Assembly (NCBI GenBank): GCA_018136815.1
Contig: CM030936.1
Location: 3,206,474 to 3,270,473, forward strand
Reading direction: 5' to 3'
DNA from: Isochrysis galbana
Taxonomy: Eukaryota > Haptophyta > Isochrysidales > Isochrysidaceae
Length of the DNA stretch: 64,000 nucleotides
Shown: one piece after another, positions 53,164 through 64,000 of the stretch
Position numbering within the stretch: the first letter of the stretch is position 1
Layout of the letters: each line of letters begins with the position of its first letter
Made by a program: the position numbers and the translations under genes
The notes under the pieces: model-generated
Databases searched by the model: none
What the model was told of the DNA's origin: nothing
What the model saw: the letters and a program-made list of their open reading frames with translations, nothing else

Positions 53164-55611
53164 TCATTCAGCAGCTGCGACCTCCTCACGCCACGAATCG
53201 CACGAAGTGTCAATAATGCCTCGCCTGCGCCATAGCTTGAGCACTACTGCAGCGGCACCCTGCGACACGAGCACGCTGAGGTAATCGATCGGATGGCACT
53301 CCACAACAGCCTCTTGCGTATTGCGCTTGCACAACAGCCACGAATCTCCGTTGGCGTAGACGGCCCGAATCTCGTCGATTGAGAGCTCCTTGATCTGATC
53401 GACACGGATGGTGACTGTTCGTGACTCTTCATCTTCATCATCGTCATCAAGGAGTGCCTCAAGTGGCCACAACAGCCGAGCGCGGCGGTAGATCTCAGCC
53501 AGCATGATGAGTGCTTCGAGCGCAGAGTCAGGGAGCAGCTTGCGCAATAGGTGAGGAGAATAGTATACGAGAATAGCCGGCCCGCCTAGTCGACGCGAGG
53601 GTGAGCGCTCGAAGAGCTGATCTGCGAATCCAGTGCGGCCCATCTCCTCGCAAAGGACCTTCTTGTCCTCTGGCACGAGCAGCTCCCACGCCTGGAGGAC
53701 GGCAGCCTGCTTGTCGGTGGTCTGCGCCTGACAAACGAGCCGCATTAACGCGATAGCGTGCTCGCCATGCGGCGCCGGACCCAGGCCCAAGACGGGCCGA
53801 ACCTCCTCCCAGTAATCCTCGAGATAGGACTCGAAGACCCGCGTTTCCGTGTCGGTTGCTAGATCAGAGAGCACGTGAAACGAGCGAATGAAGGAGCCCA
53901 ACATCTGGTGCGGGAAGGCAAGGACAAGCTTCTCGGAGCCCTCCAGAGGCGTTGGAAGAGCTCCGGCCAAGTCGGTCAGCCAGTGAACAAAGTAGAAGGA
54001 AATGTTGGCTGGATTGGCTGCCCCGGCGGCGACCACCTTTTTGAACTTATAAAAAAGTGCGTGCGGAGGCGCCTCTGCCTGGACGAGCCAGCCGTGGTTG
54101 AAGCTCATCTTGGACTGCGTGAAGAGCACTGCGCGCTTCTGCACGTCGTTGAGCGCCGCAAACGATGGAAGGACCGTCGGGTAGTGTTCGAGCACATAGT
54201 ACATCGCGAGGTCGTGGTCATTGATAACGTCGCCTCCGACGAAGCCGTGGAAGGGAGCATGCTCTGACCGCACCTTGGGGAGGAGTGCCTCCGCCTTGAA
54301 TATGTCATGGATGGCGGTGAGGACGAGCATGGCAGTCATCATCTCAGTGTCTACCACCACTTGCCCGTCTACTCGCTTCAAGATGTGCGCGTCGATGAGG
54401 AGCTCCAGCAGGCCATGCCACTCTTGGAGCTCATAAAAACGCTGCCGCATCTGTAGCTCGGGGCTCTCCTCGAGCGCCTCGGGCAAGAGCGGTGGACGGG
54501 GCATCCAATCGTCGTCCACACCGAACGTGAAGCCAAGTTCGCCATCAATCCCAATGCGTGCAAGCCAATAGACACCAAAGAGCGAGCCAAGTGTGCGGCA
54601 GTACTCCTCGTCGGGAGTGAGACCAGAGGAGACGTCTGTGTGGCCTGCCTTGTACACCTCGTGCATGACGGTGTACAGCTGCAGCTCTGGGAAAGCGTGC
54701 CGCATGTCGATGTAGAACTCCCGAAGACCATAACTGGAGGGCGGTCGAGTGCAGGGCTGTCATTAGGCGTAGCAAACGGGCCGGGGCAGCATAGGGCAAC
54801 ACGCTGGGCAGCCATACGACCCGTAAGGAACGGGATGGGGGGGGGGGGGGCAACGGGTGTGAACGTACTCGGGATCGCGCATGCGGCTGGCTGCACGGAC
54901 TGCTGTGGCAAAATCAGTATCTCGTTTGGAGAGGGCGAGCGGGATGGCAAGCTCAGGGGCGCCCTCCGCCTGAATGCTCACGCAGGGCGCCTCAGGAGCG
55001 GCGAGCAGGAAGTCGCGCCGACCTGTGGACGAGGTACCCGGGATGCGCTTTTGTCCGTGGAAGAGCAGCTCGTATAGAATGTTCTCCCGATATTTGGCTT
55101 CTTCCAGCTCGTCTGAGAGGCTGAACGCATGCGCTTGATACTCAGCGCATCTACGAAAGCTCTCGACGTACGAGAGCACGCAACCCCACAACTGCTGCCT
55201 GCCATCGACACTGATTCGGCGGTGCGCCCACACTGCAACAGCCACCGAGGCCGAGATGCACAGCAGCTGTAATACGATGAAGTGAAGGATGGCGGAGGGT
55301 TCAACGCAGACGACGAGGCAGACAGCCGTTGTTACGGCCCACAGAGAGGCCTGGCACACAAGCGTGTTCCACTGCCTGCTGTCGCTGGACCCTTTAAAGC
55401 GTCCGAAGAGCGCCTCGAGCCGTGCGTCGCGGAAGCGGTGCTCGCTGTCGGCACGGAAGAGGCCGTCTGTGCTGGCAGTTCGCCTCGCGTGGAAGAGCGA
55501 GAGCTGCGAGATGGCGGCGTCGAGCTCTCGCTCATTGATGCGCTTGCCGTCGAGGTGGTGCGGTGTCAAGGCAGGCTTTGCCGTGTCGGTCTTGCCTCGG
55601 CCGCTCCCCAT
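53164..55611 (-). CDS. Two-TM membrane protein with HD-like motif, unknown family
   Basis: Exon 1 is 55611-54869 and exon 2 is 54733-53164 (GT-AG, phase 2; acceptor after a C-run and CTCCAG), giving 770 residues, TGA stop. The start ATG at 55611 (MGSGRGKTDTAKPALTPHHL) follows low-complexity DNA. Two hydrophobic helices sit at about residues 84-103 and 107-128. After a charged helical linker, residues 250-650 form a large helical domain with LTAIHDIFK (H390-D391), INDHDLAMYYVLEHYP and ISFYFVHWLTDLAGA. This H...HD...D arrangement resembles HD-family metal phosphohydrolases, but I could not verify a nucleotide site. An acidic DDDDEDEE patch is near 690. Orientation and substrate are unknown. Confidence 0.75.
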
Positions 55612-57129
55612 GGCCGCGCCGGGAGAGCGGGGTGGGGGGTTGAGGGTGGGGGGATCCAGGAGGGATAGTGGGTGTGAGATCACTGGTGTAGCTGATGGAG
55701 AGAGGGATACTTCAGCTTCAGCAGAGGGATGAGGGAGGGAGCCGTGAGCGAGGGGGCCGGAGGGAACTGACCCTAACACCCGAGGCGAGCTCCACCCCGC
55801 TCCAGCATGTTTAGATGGGAAAGAAAAAGTAGATGAGAGAAGAGAAGAGAGGGCGAGGGAGCGGAGAGTGGAGAGGAGAGAGGAGAGAGAGGAGGAGCGC
55901 ACTCGGCACACGCGGGGGGGGGGGGGGGGGCGGCGCAGAGGGGGGGGAGGGCCAGAGAGAGAGAGAGAGCGAGAGAGAGAGGCGCCGCCACCTCCCCCCC
56001 CCCCCCGCCCCTCTCCCCCTCAAGGGCTTCCTTCTGATTCCTTCCTCCTCTCGTCAAAAGGCCGTCTCGCGTGATGAGAAAAGCCGCGCTGCGGTGGGTT
56101 GACTGGAGAGCGCTCGCAGCGGCGCGCTGCTACAAGTAAAGTAGAGAGCCATACTCTATAGACCTTGATCGAGGAATCGTCGAGAGTGGGGGGCGGGGGG
56201 CGGGGGGAAATCGCGGCGGCGGGCCCAGCCGGCTCTCCCACCACCTCCGACTGTAACCTCCGCCTCTCTCCCGCCCCCCCCCCCTCCTCTCCCCCCGGGG
56301 CCCGGTCCCGCTTGCGACCGTGACAGTTTCCCTATGTTTTCTCTAAGGAGCTACTTGGCGGGGAAGGGCGAGGGGCCGTCAGCGAGGAGTACTCTGCTCT
56401 GGCCTTCACTGTGGGCTGGGGGCACATGAGATGACCCGATGTGGCGCTCCCAGCCGAACGGAGAAGAGGAGAGGAGGTGCACAGGCTTGGGGCGTTGATG
56501 ACCCTGTAGACACGCTCCCAGCTCCCAGCCGCCGGCCAAAGTGAGAGGAGCCTAGATGTGAAACCTAGATGTGTGATGGGCTGTGTGAGGTTGTGAGGTT
56601 GTGGCTGTGGCTGTGTGGCTGTGATACGGCTGGGTGTGTGTGGAGGATGAAAAGTAAAAGTAGCATGGGATGCGGGGCTCATTTGGAGCAAGGGAGGCGG
56701 ACCAACAGGGAGCACACAGGGACGGGACCGGGGCCGTGAGCCGTGAGCGCACTCTCGGTTGACATGGGGCGTCGCAGCACGAGGACAAGGACGAGGAGCA
56801 GACGGGGGAAGCACGAAGGGCGCTCGAGCGGTAGCGCTGAGCGTAGTCGGGACACCGAGAGAAATGTCGCGCGCGGGGGGGAAGGGGGGACCGCGCGGGA
56901 AAGAAAATAGACGAAAGGGGGCCGGAAACTCAAGGAAGCACCCGGGGAAACGGGGAAAGACGGGAAGGGAGAGGGAGGAGAGGGCTTCCGCGGGGGGACC
57001 CGGACCCGGGGAGAGGAGAGGGTAGATGGACCGATTCCGATTCGCGGGATGATGCGAGGGAGAAGGGAACTGGGGCGCGGCGGCGGAGAGGGAGTCGCGC
57101 GGGAAAACCTAAAAAGGGAATACAAATAC
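55612..57129 (-). promoter_or_regulatory. Upstream region of the HD-like gene, low complexity
   Basis: It contains GA-rich tracts (55650-55990), C-runs (55992-56010, 56275-56300), a GAGTACTC at about 56385 and G-rich sequence up to 57120. The long frames on both strands are Arg/Gly/Pro/Ser repeats. No gene is supported. Confidence 0.4.
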
Positions 57130-57200
57130 ACAACGATAGGGTCATGGAGCGCGCCACGCTCCCCTCCCCTCCCCACGCCGACACCGCTAACTGTTGTATC
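57130..57200 (+). mobile_element. 5' end of a MERA-type element
   Basis: CAACGATAGGGTCATGGAGC and the following CGCCACGCTCCCC match the terminus at 20951-20994. The frame MERATLPSPPHADTANCC stops after about 22 codons. Only the end is kept. Confidence 0.6.
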
Positions 57201-57311
57201 CAGGCTTTTTAGCCAGGATAGTTCTACGAGCTCCACGATTAGACTTGGTTTCCCCAGTTCCCCAGTCTACTACGGTCAAGTTCGCCTTGCCTTGCCTGAG
57301 CGCCCTAATCG

Positions 57312-58537
57312 GATAAAGGTACCTCTGTCGAGTCGAGCGGAGCCGGAGGGCTCTGGGCCACTCCGTCGCGAGCGGCACCGGCGGTTAGCGCGGCGCCTTG
57401 GCCCTCCTCCCCGCCGGGAGTCGGGTGAATGAAATTCTGGATGGGGTCGGGCATCCCCATTTGGGTGTCTGGACGGGGAACGAACGGCGAACGAAGGGCG
57501 GTGGGGCGGCGAGGCGCTCCTAGCGGCCCTAGTGTGTTGGGTTTTAAGAGATTGTTAGACCTACGAAGAACTCTTCCCTCAGGGAGGGAGCCTAGGCTGC
57601 TAGAGTGCAGCGACGCAGCGAACAACGACGGACAACGGTGCTGAAAACAACAGGATACACCGACTCACGAACACACCGGAATCATTCCATTCATCCCAGA
57701 TGATGCGATTTCCAGGTTCTTATTTCCAGGTCCTTCGCCGTGCGGCCACACGGTGAAGCTCAGGTACTTCTAGGTTGGTAGGGTTCGTCCCTAGCGATCT
57801 AGAATTCGAGTTCTCGTTTCGTTCCTTCTAGCCTGTCTGTCAGGTCTAGATTCCAGGTTTCCTCCTTTCGGGCAATCTTGACCTAAAGGAGCCAGGTCGC
57901 CTGTCACTCGCTGCGCGCTTGTCTCAGGCTCTCAGGTTACCTTGTGAAGGCTTGTTTAGCTTGTTGCAAGGCTTGTTGTTTCTTGTTGGGTTCCGGTTCT
58001 TTCTTGGGACCTGCTAACTTTCGTTGTCGTCCAGGCCTGTTCTGCGTAGGTTCTGCTTAGCCTGGTTAGGGTTTCGTTGCCTTCCCGCGTTTGGCGTTCG
58101 CGTTGGCGTTCGGAAATTTCCTCTCACATTCCCTAGGTCCGCTACCCTTGGCTTGTAGGTCCTTGCTTCTTTCTTCTCGGTCAAGGTTTTGGCGAGCGAG
58201 TCGGTTGCTCTATCCGCTCGAGATTTGAGGTTTAATTTGCCATCTCCCCTTGGAGATCGGTGTAGGTTCGCTTCTTAGGTGAGGGAATCTTTCCCCTTGA
58301 TGCAAGTTACATGCAAGCCTTGGCCCCTTTGGTGTTTCTTCCCCTTGGTTGCTACGCAGGGTTGTTCTTTAGAAGCGTCTAGAAGGTTCATGCTCAACGG
58401 CAAGATTTATTCGGTCGTGAAGATATCTCGTTGCGATCTGTATCCAAAGTGATCGCCGTGGCCGCGCGACATGACGCTCCCCTTCGGACTCTCCGCTGCG
58501 TGGGAAGTTACAACGGAGACACGCTCCGGCCGTCGCG
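57312..58537. mobile_element. Rearranged fragment of the second LTR element
   Basis: 57317-57680 is the reverse complement of 35128-35475 (leader end and gag N-terminus, with MGMPDPIQNFIHPTPGGEEG on the minus strand). 57686-58537 matches 34175-35000 in plus orientation (GATGCGATTTCCAGG, TTCGCCGTGCGGCC, CTAGCGATCTAGAATTCGAG). Order and orientation are therefore swapped relative to 34167-35475. The left edge is abutted by CGGATAAAGGTACC (57312-57325), identical to the MITE tip at 38163. Confidence 0.75.
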
Positions 58538-58899
58538 AGTGTCCTGTAGGTTTCCTGGCAATTTCCATCTGATTCCCTATGTCCAGCCCGGCCTCGTAGG
58601 TTGTGGTTGAGTGTGCGGCAGTTATCCCAGCTTATCTTTGCCTGTCTTCTCACCTGGCCCCTGAGAAGCTTCTCTGAGATAGCCCGCACAGCAGCAGCAG
58701 GTTCTTCCTGCATCTTCCCTGTGTTTCCTGTAGGTTACCTGACACTTTCCTCATAGGTAGAGCTGTTGCTCCCTTCATTCATCTTGGCCTCCCACCCACA
58801 CCCAGGTCACAAGAGATTTGAGTTGCTGCCCCCCTCCTTGTTGTAGGAATTGGCTTCGTGTCCCGGCCATCTTCGGATCTCTTCTTAGGAATTTTATTT
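58538..58899. other. Junction DNA between two retroelement fragments
   Basis: It contains two copies of a CCTGTAGGTT(T/A)CCTG motif (58546 and 58729) and CT-rich sequence. No gene is recognised. Confidence 0.4.
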
Positions 58900-59328
58900 T
58901 CAACGCTTGAAAATAGGAGGTAAATCCTCACTCAGATCAAACAGTTTCGTTGGCGGCTGGATTTTCGCAGACCGTGAGGTCTTGGACTGTTGATGCTTGG
59001 GGAGTGGCGTGGGGTAGCGGTTCAGCGGCTTGAGTTGATAGAGAGGCGGGGACGGTTGACTTGGTTTGGAGGACTCGTGCGTGATATCGAGAATCAGGAT
59101 GGAATTATCGGCATTGGGAGAAGTAGGGACAATCGGCGAGGAGGCAGAAGAAAGAGGGGGATGGAGGTGGCAGGGCTTGTCTGGAACTTGGGGAATCTTG
59201 GGGTACCGGTTGGAGGCCGTAGAAGTACTCGGCCGTAGCATAATACGATCTTTTGGTGGGTGGCGTTCAGGCCCACTACCCTGGACTGGTAGCGGGGTAA
59301 CAGCGCGGACGTGGGCCCCGCCGGCGAC
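58900..59328 (-). pseudogene. Start of pol of third LTR element (truncated)
   Basis: The frame is the same as the gag at 59329-60937 and remains open after its TAG for about 140 codons to a stop near 58900. It is Pro/Ser-rich (ATG at 59241: MLRPSTSTASNRYPKIPQVP) with no enzymatic motif. It corresponds in position to the N-terminal part of pol in the complete chromovirus; the rest is lost. Confidence 0.55.
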
Positions 59329-60937
59329 CTACTGGGCCGGACGGAGAACAACCATCGTGCGGAGGCGGCGGTGGACTTCTGGGTCGTTACCACACTCGCC
59401 ACTGCCGCCTTCGCAGAGAAAACGAATGTACGGTTGGCAAACGACGGGGTTATGAGCTCCGTCGCCCGTGCCATACTTCCACAGGTCTGCCTCGGGCGTA
59501 CCAGATGGAGCCCGGGGACGAAAGGCGCAGTACGCGCAGCCGTTGGCGTCGGTCCACTCCTTGACGTCGCGGTCTAAGTCGTCGAGACGCGGCGCCGTCA
59601 TGGTGGCATCGGAGGGGCGGCAGCGCGTGAGCGCAGCGCGAAGGGCCGGGTGACCCGCGTAACGAGAAATTTGCCAGAAGCGGGCTCGCGCTCGAGACCA
59701 GCTACCTGGATCCCATTCCGAGAGGCCCGAATCGGCCGGAAGCCCAAGGCCGTTCGGAGGGGGCTCACATTGGCGACGAGAAGACGTGCTTTTGCCGAGG
59801 GGACGGTCAAGAAGTGCGTCCGGTAGCGGAGACGATGCGGAGTAATTCGTAGGTGGGGGAGGAGCCCGACGATTGTCAGCGCCAGTCGTCTTGCGGTTCG
59901 AGCTGTTGTTTTGCGATTTTAATGCCTCGGCCACCGCCGCTTGGACGGCGGCGACCATCGAAGCCGTAGTGTCCACGGGGTTAGAGGCAGCCTTAGCAAC
60001 CTTGGCGGTCTTGGTGGACTTGGAAGTAGTCGCCGGCGGCGTCACGGCGGCGACCGTGGTGACCGACGCTTGTTGTTGGCCAGCGCGGGCTTGTTCGTAC
60101 GGGCTCAGGTAGCGCTGGCAGAGGTTGACGCACGAATGGGCCGAACGAGGGAGCTCGTGGTTCTCGACGCGGAAGCGAGTCTTTGCAAGACACTCGCCGA
60201 ACTTGGTCGCGTTATCCACGCCGCGAGCCGCGTCGACCTTGTCGTTCCGAATGATGGACTCGAATCGTTGATTGATATCGTGCGACATGTTTGGGTGGTC
60301 CCAGACCGTCGTGGCATCCACCTTCGCGTCACCCATCTTGCGGACGTACGCGCGCACCAAATTCTTGGATAACTCTAAGAGATCGGAGCCGGCTTCACGG
60401 GCTACGAGCCTGTCCCACTCCATGGAGGCGGAGTCTTTGGCGAAGCCGGGCACGTTGGCCGCGAAGGTGGCGTCGCACTTGCGGAGAAGCACGTCGCAGG
60501 CCAGCGCGGGGTTGAGAGAGAGGACCGGGTCTTCGGCGAGATCGAGGAGGAAGGCGTAGATCCTTTGGTTGCCGGTGGTGCACAAGTTGGCGGCCGCTAG
60601 CAAGGATGTAAAGATTTCACGGTGGTCGCAGCCGAGCGAGAGGGCGCGCTCGAGCGGCTTGATGAAGGACAGACGAAAATCATTCCAGGAGGTGGCCGCT
60701 GTCTGGACGTTGTCCGAGGCCAGGCCCTTGGGGAACTTGATCTCGGAAAGCTCTTTGCCCATTCGGACTTGGTGATGGAGGGTGCGGTCGAGGAAGAAGC
60801 GGCTCCGAGCCCACTTGGTCACGTGCTCCTTCTCGAAAAACACGCGATAGTGCCAAACATTGCCGGCTCGAGAGAGGCCGCCGTTGAGAATGGCGTGGAT
60901 GAGCTCGAAATCGTCGGACTTCCTGTAGAGAGAGGCT
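59329..60937 (-). pseudogene. gag: Gag of a third, diverged chromovirus-like element (5' truncated)
   Basis: The translation is open from about 60937 (SLYRKSDDFELIHAILNGGL, no ATG) to TAG at 59329-59331. It aligns with the gag at 21942-24872 over the capsid-like region (NVWHYRVFFEKEHVTKWARS against SWHARIIYTTRTLTKWVRAR) and at the C-terminus, where CAYCAFRP, YGTGDGAH, CQP(F/Y)IRFLCEG are conserved. The proline-rich N-terminus and LTR are missing; an A/T-rich hAT-like end adjoins at 60938. There is no frameshift in the retained part. Confidence 0.8.
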
Positions 60938-61090
60938 ATCGTGCCTATCTACCGCGGCGACGGGCGACGGGCTCATATCTACATATTTTCTACATATTTG
61001 GGTGAGAGCCTCGCATATAAACGACATATCGTGACGACATATTTATATTTGGGCACTTTTTTCTACATAGTATGGCCTACCCACCCCTAT
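60938..61090 (-). mobile_element. A/T-rich hAT-like terminal fragment
   Basis: CATATCTACATATTT-type repeats end in GGCCTACCCACCCCTA (61073-61088), whose reverse TAGGGGTGGGTAGGCC resembles the end at 43291 (TAGGGGTAGGCC). It lies exactly where the gag frame is broken off, so it probably inserted there. Confidence 0.45.
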
Positions 61091-61771
61091 ACCCTATATA
61101 TAGCTAGGGCGTGTGTTGTGTGCTGGAAGTGACACTTCTGCCCTTTGGGGACGGCAGAGGACGGGGTTCCAGCCCCACAACCCCGAAAGTGGCCTTTGGT
61201 GGGCATTAGCATCCTTCACTGTGGTTCTGTGGTTGCAACGCGCCAAAATCTACTAAAAAAAACCTCCCTGGTCCCTGGCCACCACAAAAAAACACACCGC
61301 ATTGTCTAGTCTCTAGTCTCGTACTCGCCACCATGAAGCTCTTACGATAGCATGAGACATCTCTCCATGCATTCACGTCGACTTTTGGGTGCAATTGTGA
61401 AAAGTCGATTTTTTCCGTCCCCACCTCTATATGTAAGGGCGGTGTCATGTAGTGTCATGTGTCATGTGTCATAGTCATAGTCATAGCAGTGACAGGGGAC
61501 TGGGAAACCTAGACCTAGTAGGCGAGTAGCCCAGAATCTTCAGATGTTTTTTGGTCGTCGCGGTGATTGTTTTACGGTAGAGACATCACTGGGATTCATT
61601 TCGTTGTTATGTCACTCACGCAAGTTTTTATAATAGCTTAGTGCGGTAGCAAATAATTATAATACTACTAGTAGTATTAATATAAAAATAACAAGTCAAG
61701 GAGAGAAGTATTCTCAATCGGGGACTCGCTGGGGAGAGCGGAGGCCCCCGCCGACGATCTAGTGGAGCAAG
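61091..61771 (+). promoter_or_regulatory. Upstream region of the pentapeptide gene
   Basis: A/T-rich toward its 3' end, with a palindrome TACTACTAGTAGTA at about 61662-61675 roughly 100 bp before the ATG. An in-frame TAG just upstream of the ATG closes the frame unless an upstream exon exists. No gene was seen. Confidence 0.4.
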
Positions 61772-62567
61772 ATGCGGCTCGACCTCGCTCGCCTCTCGCC
61801 TAGTGCGTTGCACTGCGCGCTGGCCGCAAGCTTGCTCAACCTCTCACTGAGCATCGCGCCGCCCGCGCTTGCCGACGGCAAGGCCGAGTTCAAGATCCAG
61901 GGGGGCGGCGCCTCCACCCTCCAGTCGGGCCGCAGAATCACCATCACACGCGGCGTCAACCTTGACAACACCGACTGGCAGGGGGAGAACCTCAAAGGAG
62001 TCGCCTTCCAGCAGAGCGTTGTCCGTTCGGCCAACTTCGAGAGAGCCAACCTCTTCACCGCCTCCTTCTTTGACGCAGACCTTTCTAATTCCAACTTTAA
62101 GGTGAAGATAGCCACGGCATCTGCACATGCTGCCAGCAGCAGCAATGCCCGCACAGCCTCCTTACGGTCGCCGCCGTCCTGCCCCGCAGGATGCCAACAT
62201 GGCCCAATGTAATCTTGAGATGGCGGACCTGACGAACGCTGATCTGACTAACGCCGATCTGACCAACGCTTACTTGACGGGCGCTGTGCTCAACGGGCCC
62301 AAGGGTGCTCTGACGAAGATTGAAAACACCGATTGGACAGATGCAGAGCTCAGGTGCACGCTTGCCCGAAGTCCTGACCCACGCACATTTGAGGCGGTCG
62401 GTCAATACCAGCCTGATCCGCTGTGCGCTGACGCCATTCTTGTCGTTCTTGCACCGACACTATCTCACAGGAAGGATCAGCGCACATACCTATGTAAGAT
62501 TGCTCGGGGGACCAACCCGAAGACAGGCGTGGATACTCGCGAGAGTCTTTTCTGCCCTGATCCTTGA
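61772..62567 (+). CDS. Thylakoid-lumen-type pentapeptide-repeat protein
   Basis: Exons 61772-62101, 62190-62353 and 62471-62567 (all GT-AG, in phase) give 196 residues, TGA stop. The N-terminus has a hydrophobic export signal ending APPALA|DG, a lumenal cleavage type. Then come pentapeptide repeats of the A(D/N)LxN form: LDN-TDWQG-ENLKG-VAFQQ, AN(F/L), and a run of ADLTN repeats in exon 2. The C-terminus LRKDQRTYLCKIARGTNPKT and TRESLFC is the conserved tail of plant/algal thylakoid lumenal TL15/TL17-type proteins, with the Cys pair. It probably forms a right-handed beta-helix in the lumen; the molecular role of the family is not established. There is no clear chloroplast transit peptide before the signal. 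Confidence 0.9.
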
Positions 62568-63301
62568 GAGCAAGGACCCCTCGCATGAGATTAGGCTTGG
62601 GGGAGGACGTGCGAGAAGCGTGATTGTTGCTGCTGCACGGTGCACGGCTCCTCGACCTCGACTTGGATTTTGAAGATATGAATGCTCGCCGAGAGTGAGT
62701 GACAAGCTCAACATTGATGCCGTGCATCTAGTTGCAGTCTTAGTACTACGCCGAGAGTGGCTTGGTGGTGTATCGCATGGCTGCGCCACGTATGAGTTCA
62801 GAGTTCGGACAAGCTAGACCTGGGGTCCACGAGCGGTGGTGTGCCAAGTCGCGAGTCATCTCGTTCTAGTTTTTGAGTCTTCTTTGGACGTTTTCGCCTT
62901 TGAGCGCTTGTCGGGCTGCCGGAAAAGGGGATCGTTGCCTCGGAGGCGATGGGGGCTGCGGTCACGCGACCTTGCGTGGCATATACCTGATACCCGTATC
63001 CATGCGCCAGCCCTGGCCTAGCCCTTGCAAGCACCGGGAACCGAGCCCAGGGGTTTCGCCGCCTACCCCGGCCCCCGCAGCCCGCCTACCCCGCCCCGCA
63101 GCCCCACATGAGAGCCTAGCTACGCCACCTTCTTTAGAGAGGTTCATCTTTGTTGGCTAAAAAGTAAGCGGTGTTCTTCAAGCTCCACGCAACTACGTTC
63201 ATACTTGCTTCACCCATGGAGGGGCCTCTACCTCTCACCTCTCACCTCTCCCTCTCCCCTGCTGCCTTCTGTGGACTGTGGAGGGCTGGAGGCTGGAGGA
63301 G
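62568..63301. other. Intergenic, nothing recognised
   Basis: This is the 3' flank of the pentapeptide gene and GC-rich sequence with only short frames. Confidence 0.4.
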
Positions 63302-63998
63302 GAACCACCCACCCTCCACCCTTTTGGCATGCCTTATGGCATACCAGGGGCAGAATGCTCTCCTCCTCTCCTCCTCCTCCTAACTCATACCCCTCCCCAT
63401 AGGCTTGCCTTTCTCTCACTCCCTTGGCCCACAAGGGCCACAGCCCATTGCCATTGCCATTGCCATTGCTGCCCAACCCCTCCTCCCCCATTGCCCATTG
63501 TCCATGCTGTTCGACGGCAGGCAGGTGCAGCGTGGGCGCCTCCGGAGCTCAGGAGCGCCAGCGAAAGAGAGGCAGGGGAGGCCAGGGGCCCAGACCCAGC
63601 CTCCTCTGCCCCTTGAGCTGGCCTCCAAGAGCCTCTAGGGGTCGCTAGTTGGTTCAGCTCGAGGCACCTGCCTGCCGCAAGCGCAAGCGCAAGCGCGCCA
63701 TTGCCATTGCGCGTGCCGCAAGCCGCAAGAGAGAGGAGAGAGAGCGCGGAGAAGGCCGGGTGTTGGGCGAGAGCGAGAGCTCCGCCAAACGAAAAATAGG
63801 TAAGTCTCGCGCCTGTTGTTACAGGATAAGTCGGGACCGAGGCCGCCGCCAGCCCGGTAGGCATGGGCTAGCCGCGATGGGCCAGGGCGAACGAGGCAGG
63901 AGGCAGGCGAGCCTGCCTAGGGAGGGAGTGGGTCAGCTATGCATCCTGGCATCCGGGCCCTGGCATGCCATAGGGCATGGCAGGAGGGTGGGTGGTTC
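63302..63998. mobile_element. TIR-bounded element (~700 bp) at window end
   Basis: Left arm GAACCACCCACCCTCC, then GGCATGCCTTATGGCAT; right arm (reverse) GAACCACCCACCCTCC, then GCCATGCCCTATGGCATGCC. The arms are about 45 bp with a few mismatches. The interior has (CCATTG)n and (GCGCAA)n microsatellites and no gene. It looks like a MITE or fold-back element; flanking bases are too few to judge a target duplication. Confidence 0.55.
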
Positions 63999-64000
63999 GT

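Noticed and set aside
56332..57236. 160-185-codon minus-strand frames
   Set aside because: Pro/Ser/Arg-rich, start in GC-rich low-complexity DNA, no family pattern.

Overview
The window is nuclear DNA of a GC-rich photosynthetic eukaryote, most likely a unicellular alga. The evidence is spliceosomal introns in most conserved genes (GT-AG, plus two GC-AG), single-gene transcription units on both strands, eukaryote-only proteins (NOL6/Nrap, cytosolic eL8, LSM8, BTB-NHL, CXXC zinc fingers), and a pentapeptide-repeat protein with a thylakoid-lumen type signal. The lineage cannot be fixed from sequence alone. Two 100-N assembly gaps lie at 16144-16243 and 36351-36450.

Layout. 0-20 kb is mainly host DNA: NOL6 (+), a five-exon GH1 glucosidase with a C-terminal membrane anchor (-), RPL7A/eL8 (+), an antisense 3' fragment of a chromovirus, LSM8 (+), and an intronless NHL-BTB gene (-). 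20.5-36.4 kb is a nest of retroelements: a complete 13.1-kb Ty3-type chromovirus (1118-bp LTRs at 20995-22112 and 32979-34096), inserted in an older repeat and followed 70 bp later by a second, related LTR element cut by the gap. 36.4-39 kb holds three copies of a MITE; two face each other and form a ~670-bp inverted repeat. 40.2-41.6 kb is a tandem-CXXC gene (-). 43-52 kb is transposon debris (a 487-codon element ORF, LINE ORF2 remnant, two hAT remnants, short repeats) with one coiled-coil gene of unknown function. 53.2-55.6 kb is a two-exon membrane protein with an HD-like motif. 57.1-61.1 kb is a rearranged fragment of the second LTR element plus a third, truncated gag-pol element. 61.8-62.6 kb is the lumenal pentapeptide gene, and a TIR-bounded element closes the window.

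The most notable system is the chromovirus at 21-34 kb. Besides protease, RT, RNase H, integrase and chromodomain, its pol frame contains a domain with the ordered motifs of a cytosine-5 DNA methyltransferase, closest in style to short phage-encoded enzymes. Gag and pol share one frame and are separated only by a TAG. The diverged third element shows the same gag-TAG-open-frame layout, which points to programmed stop readthrough or another recoding route.

The host genes serve separate housekeeping roles (ribosome biogenesis, translation, U6 snRNP/splicing, sugar metabolism, plastid lumen) and do not form an operon-like unit. Many start just downstream of long pyrimidine/purine tracts. The host CXXC protein is a predicted reader of unmethylated CpG, so the window holds a possible methylation reader and an element-borne possible methylation writer; any link between them is only a suggestion.
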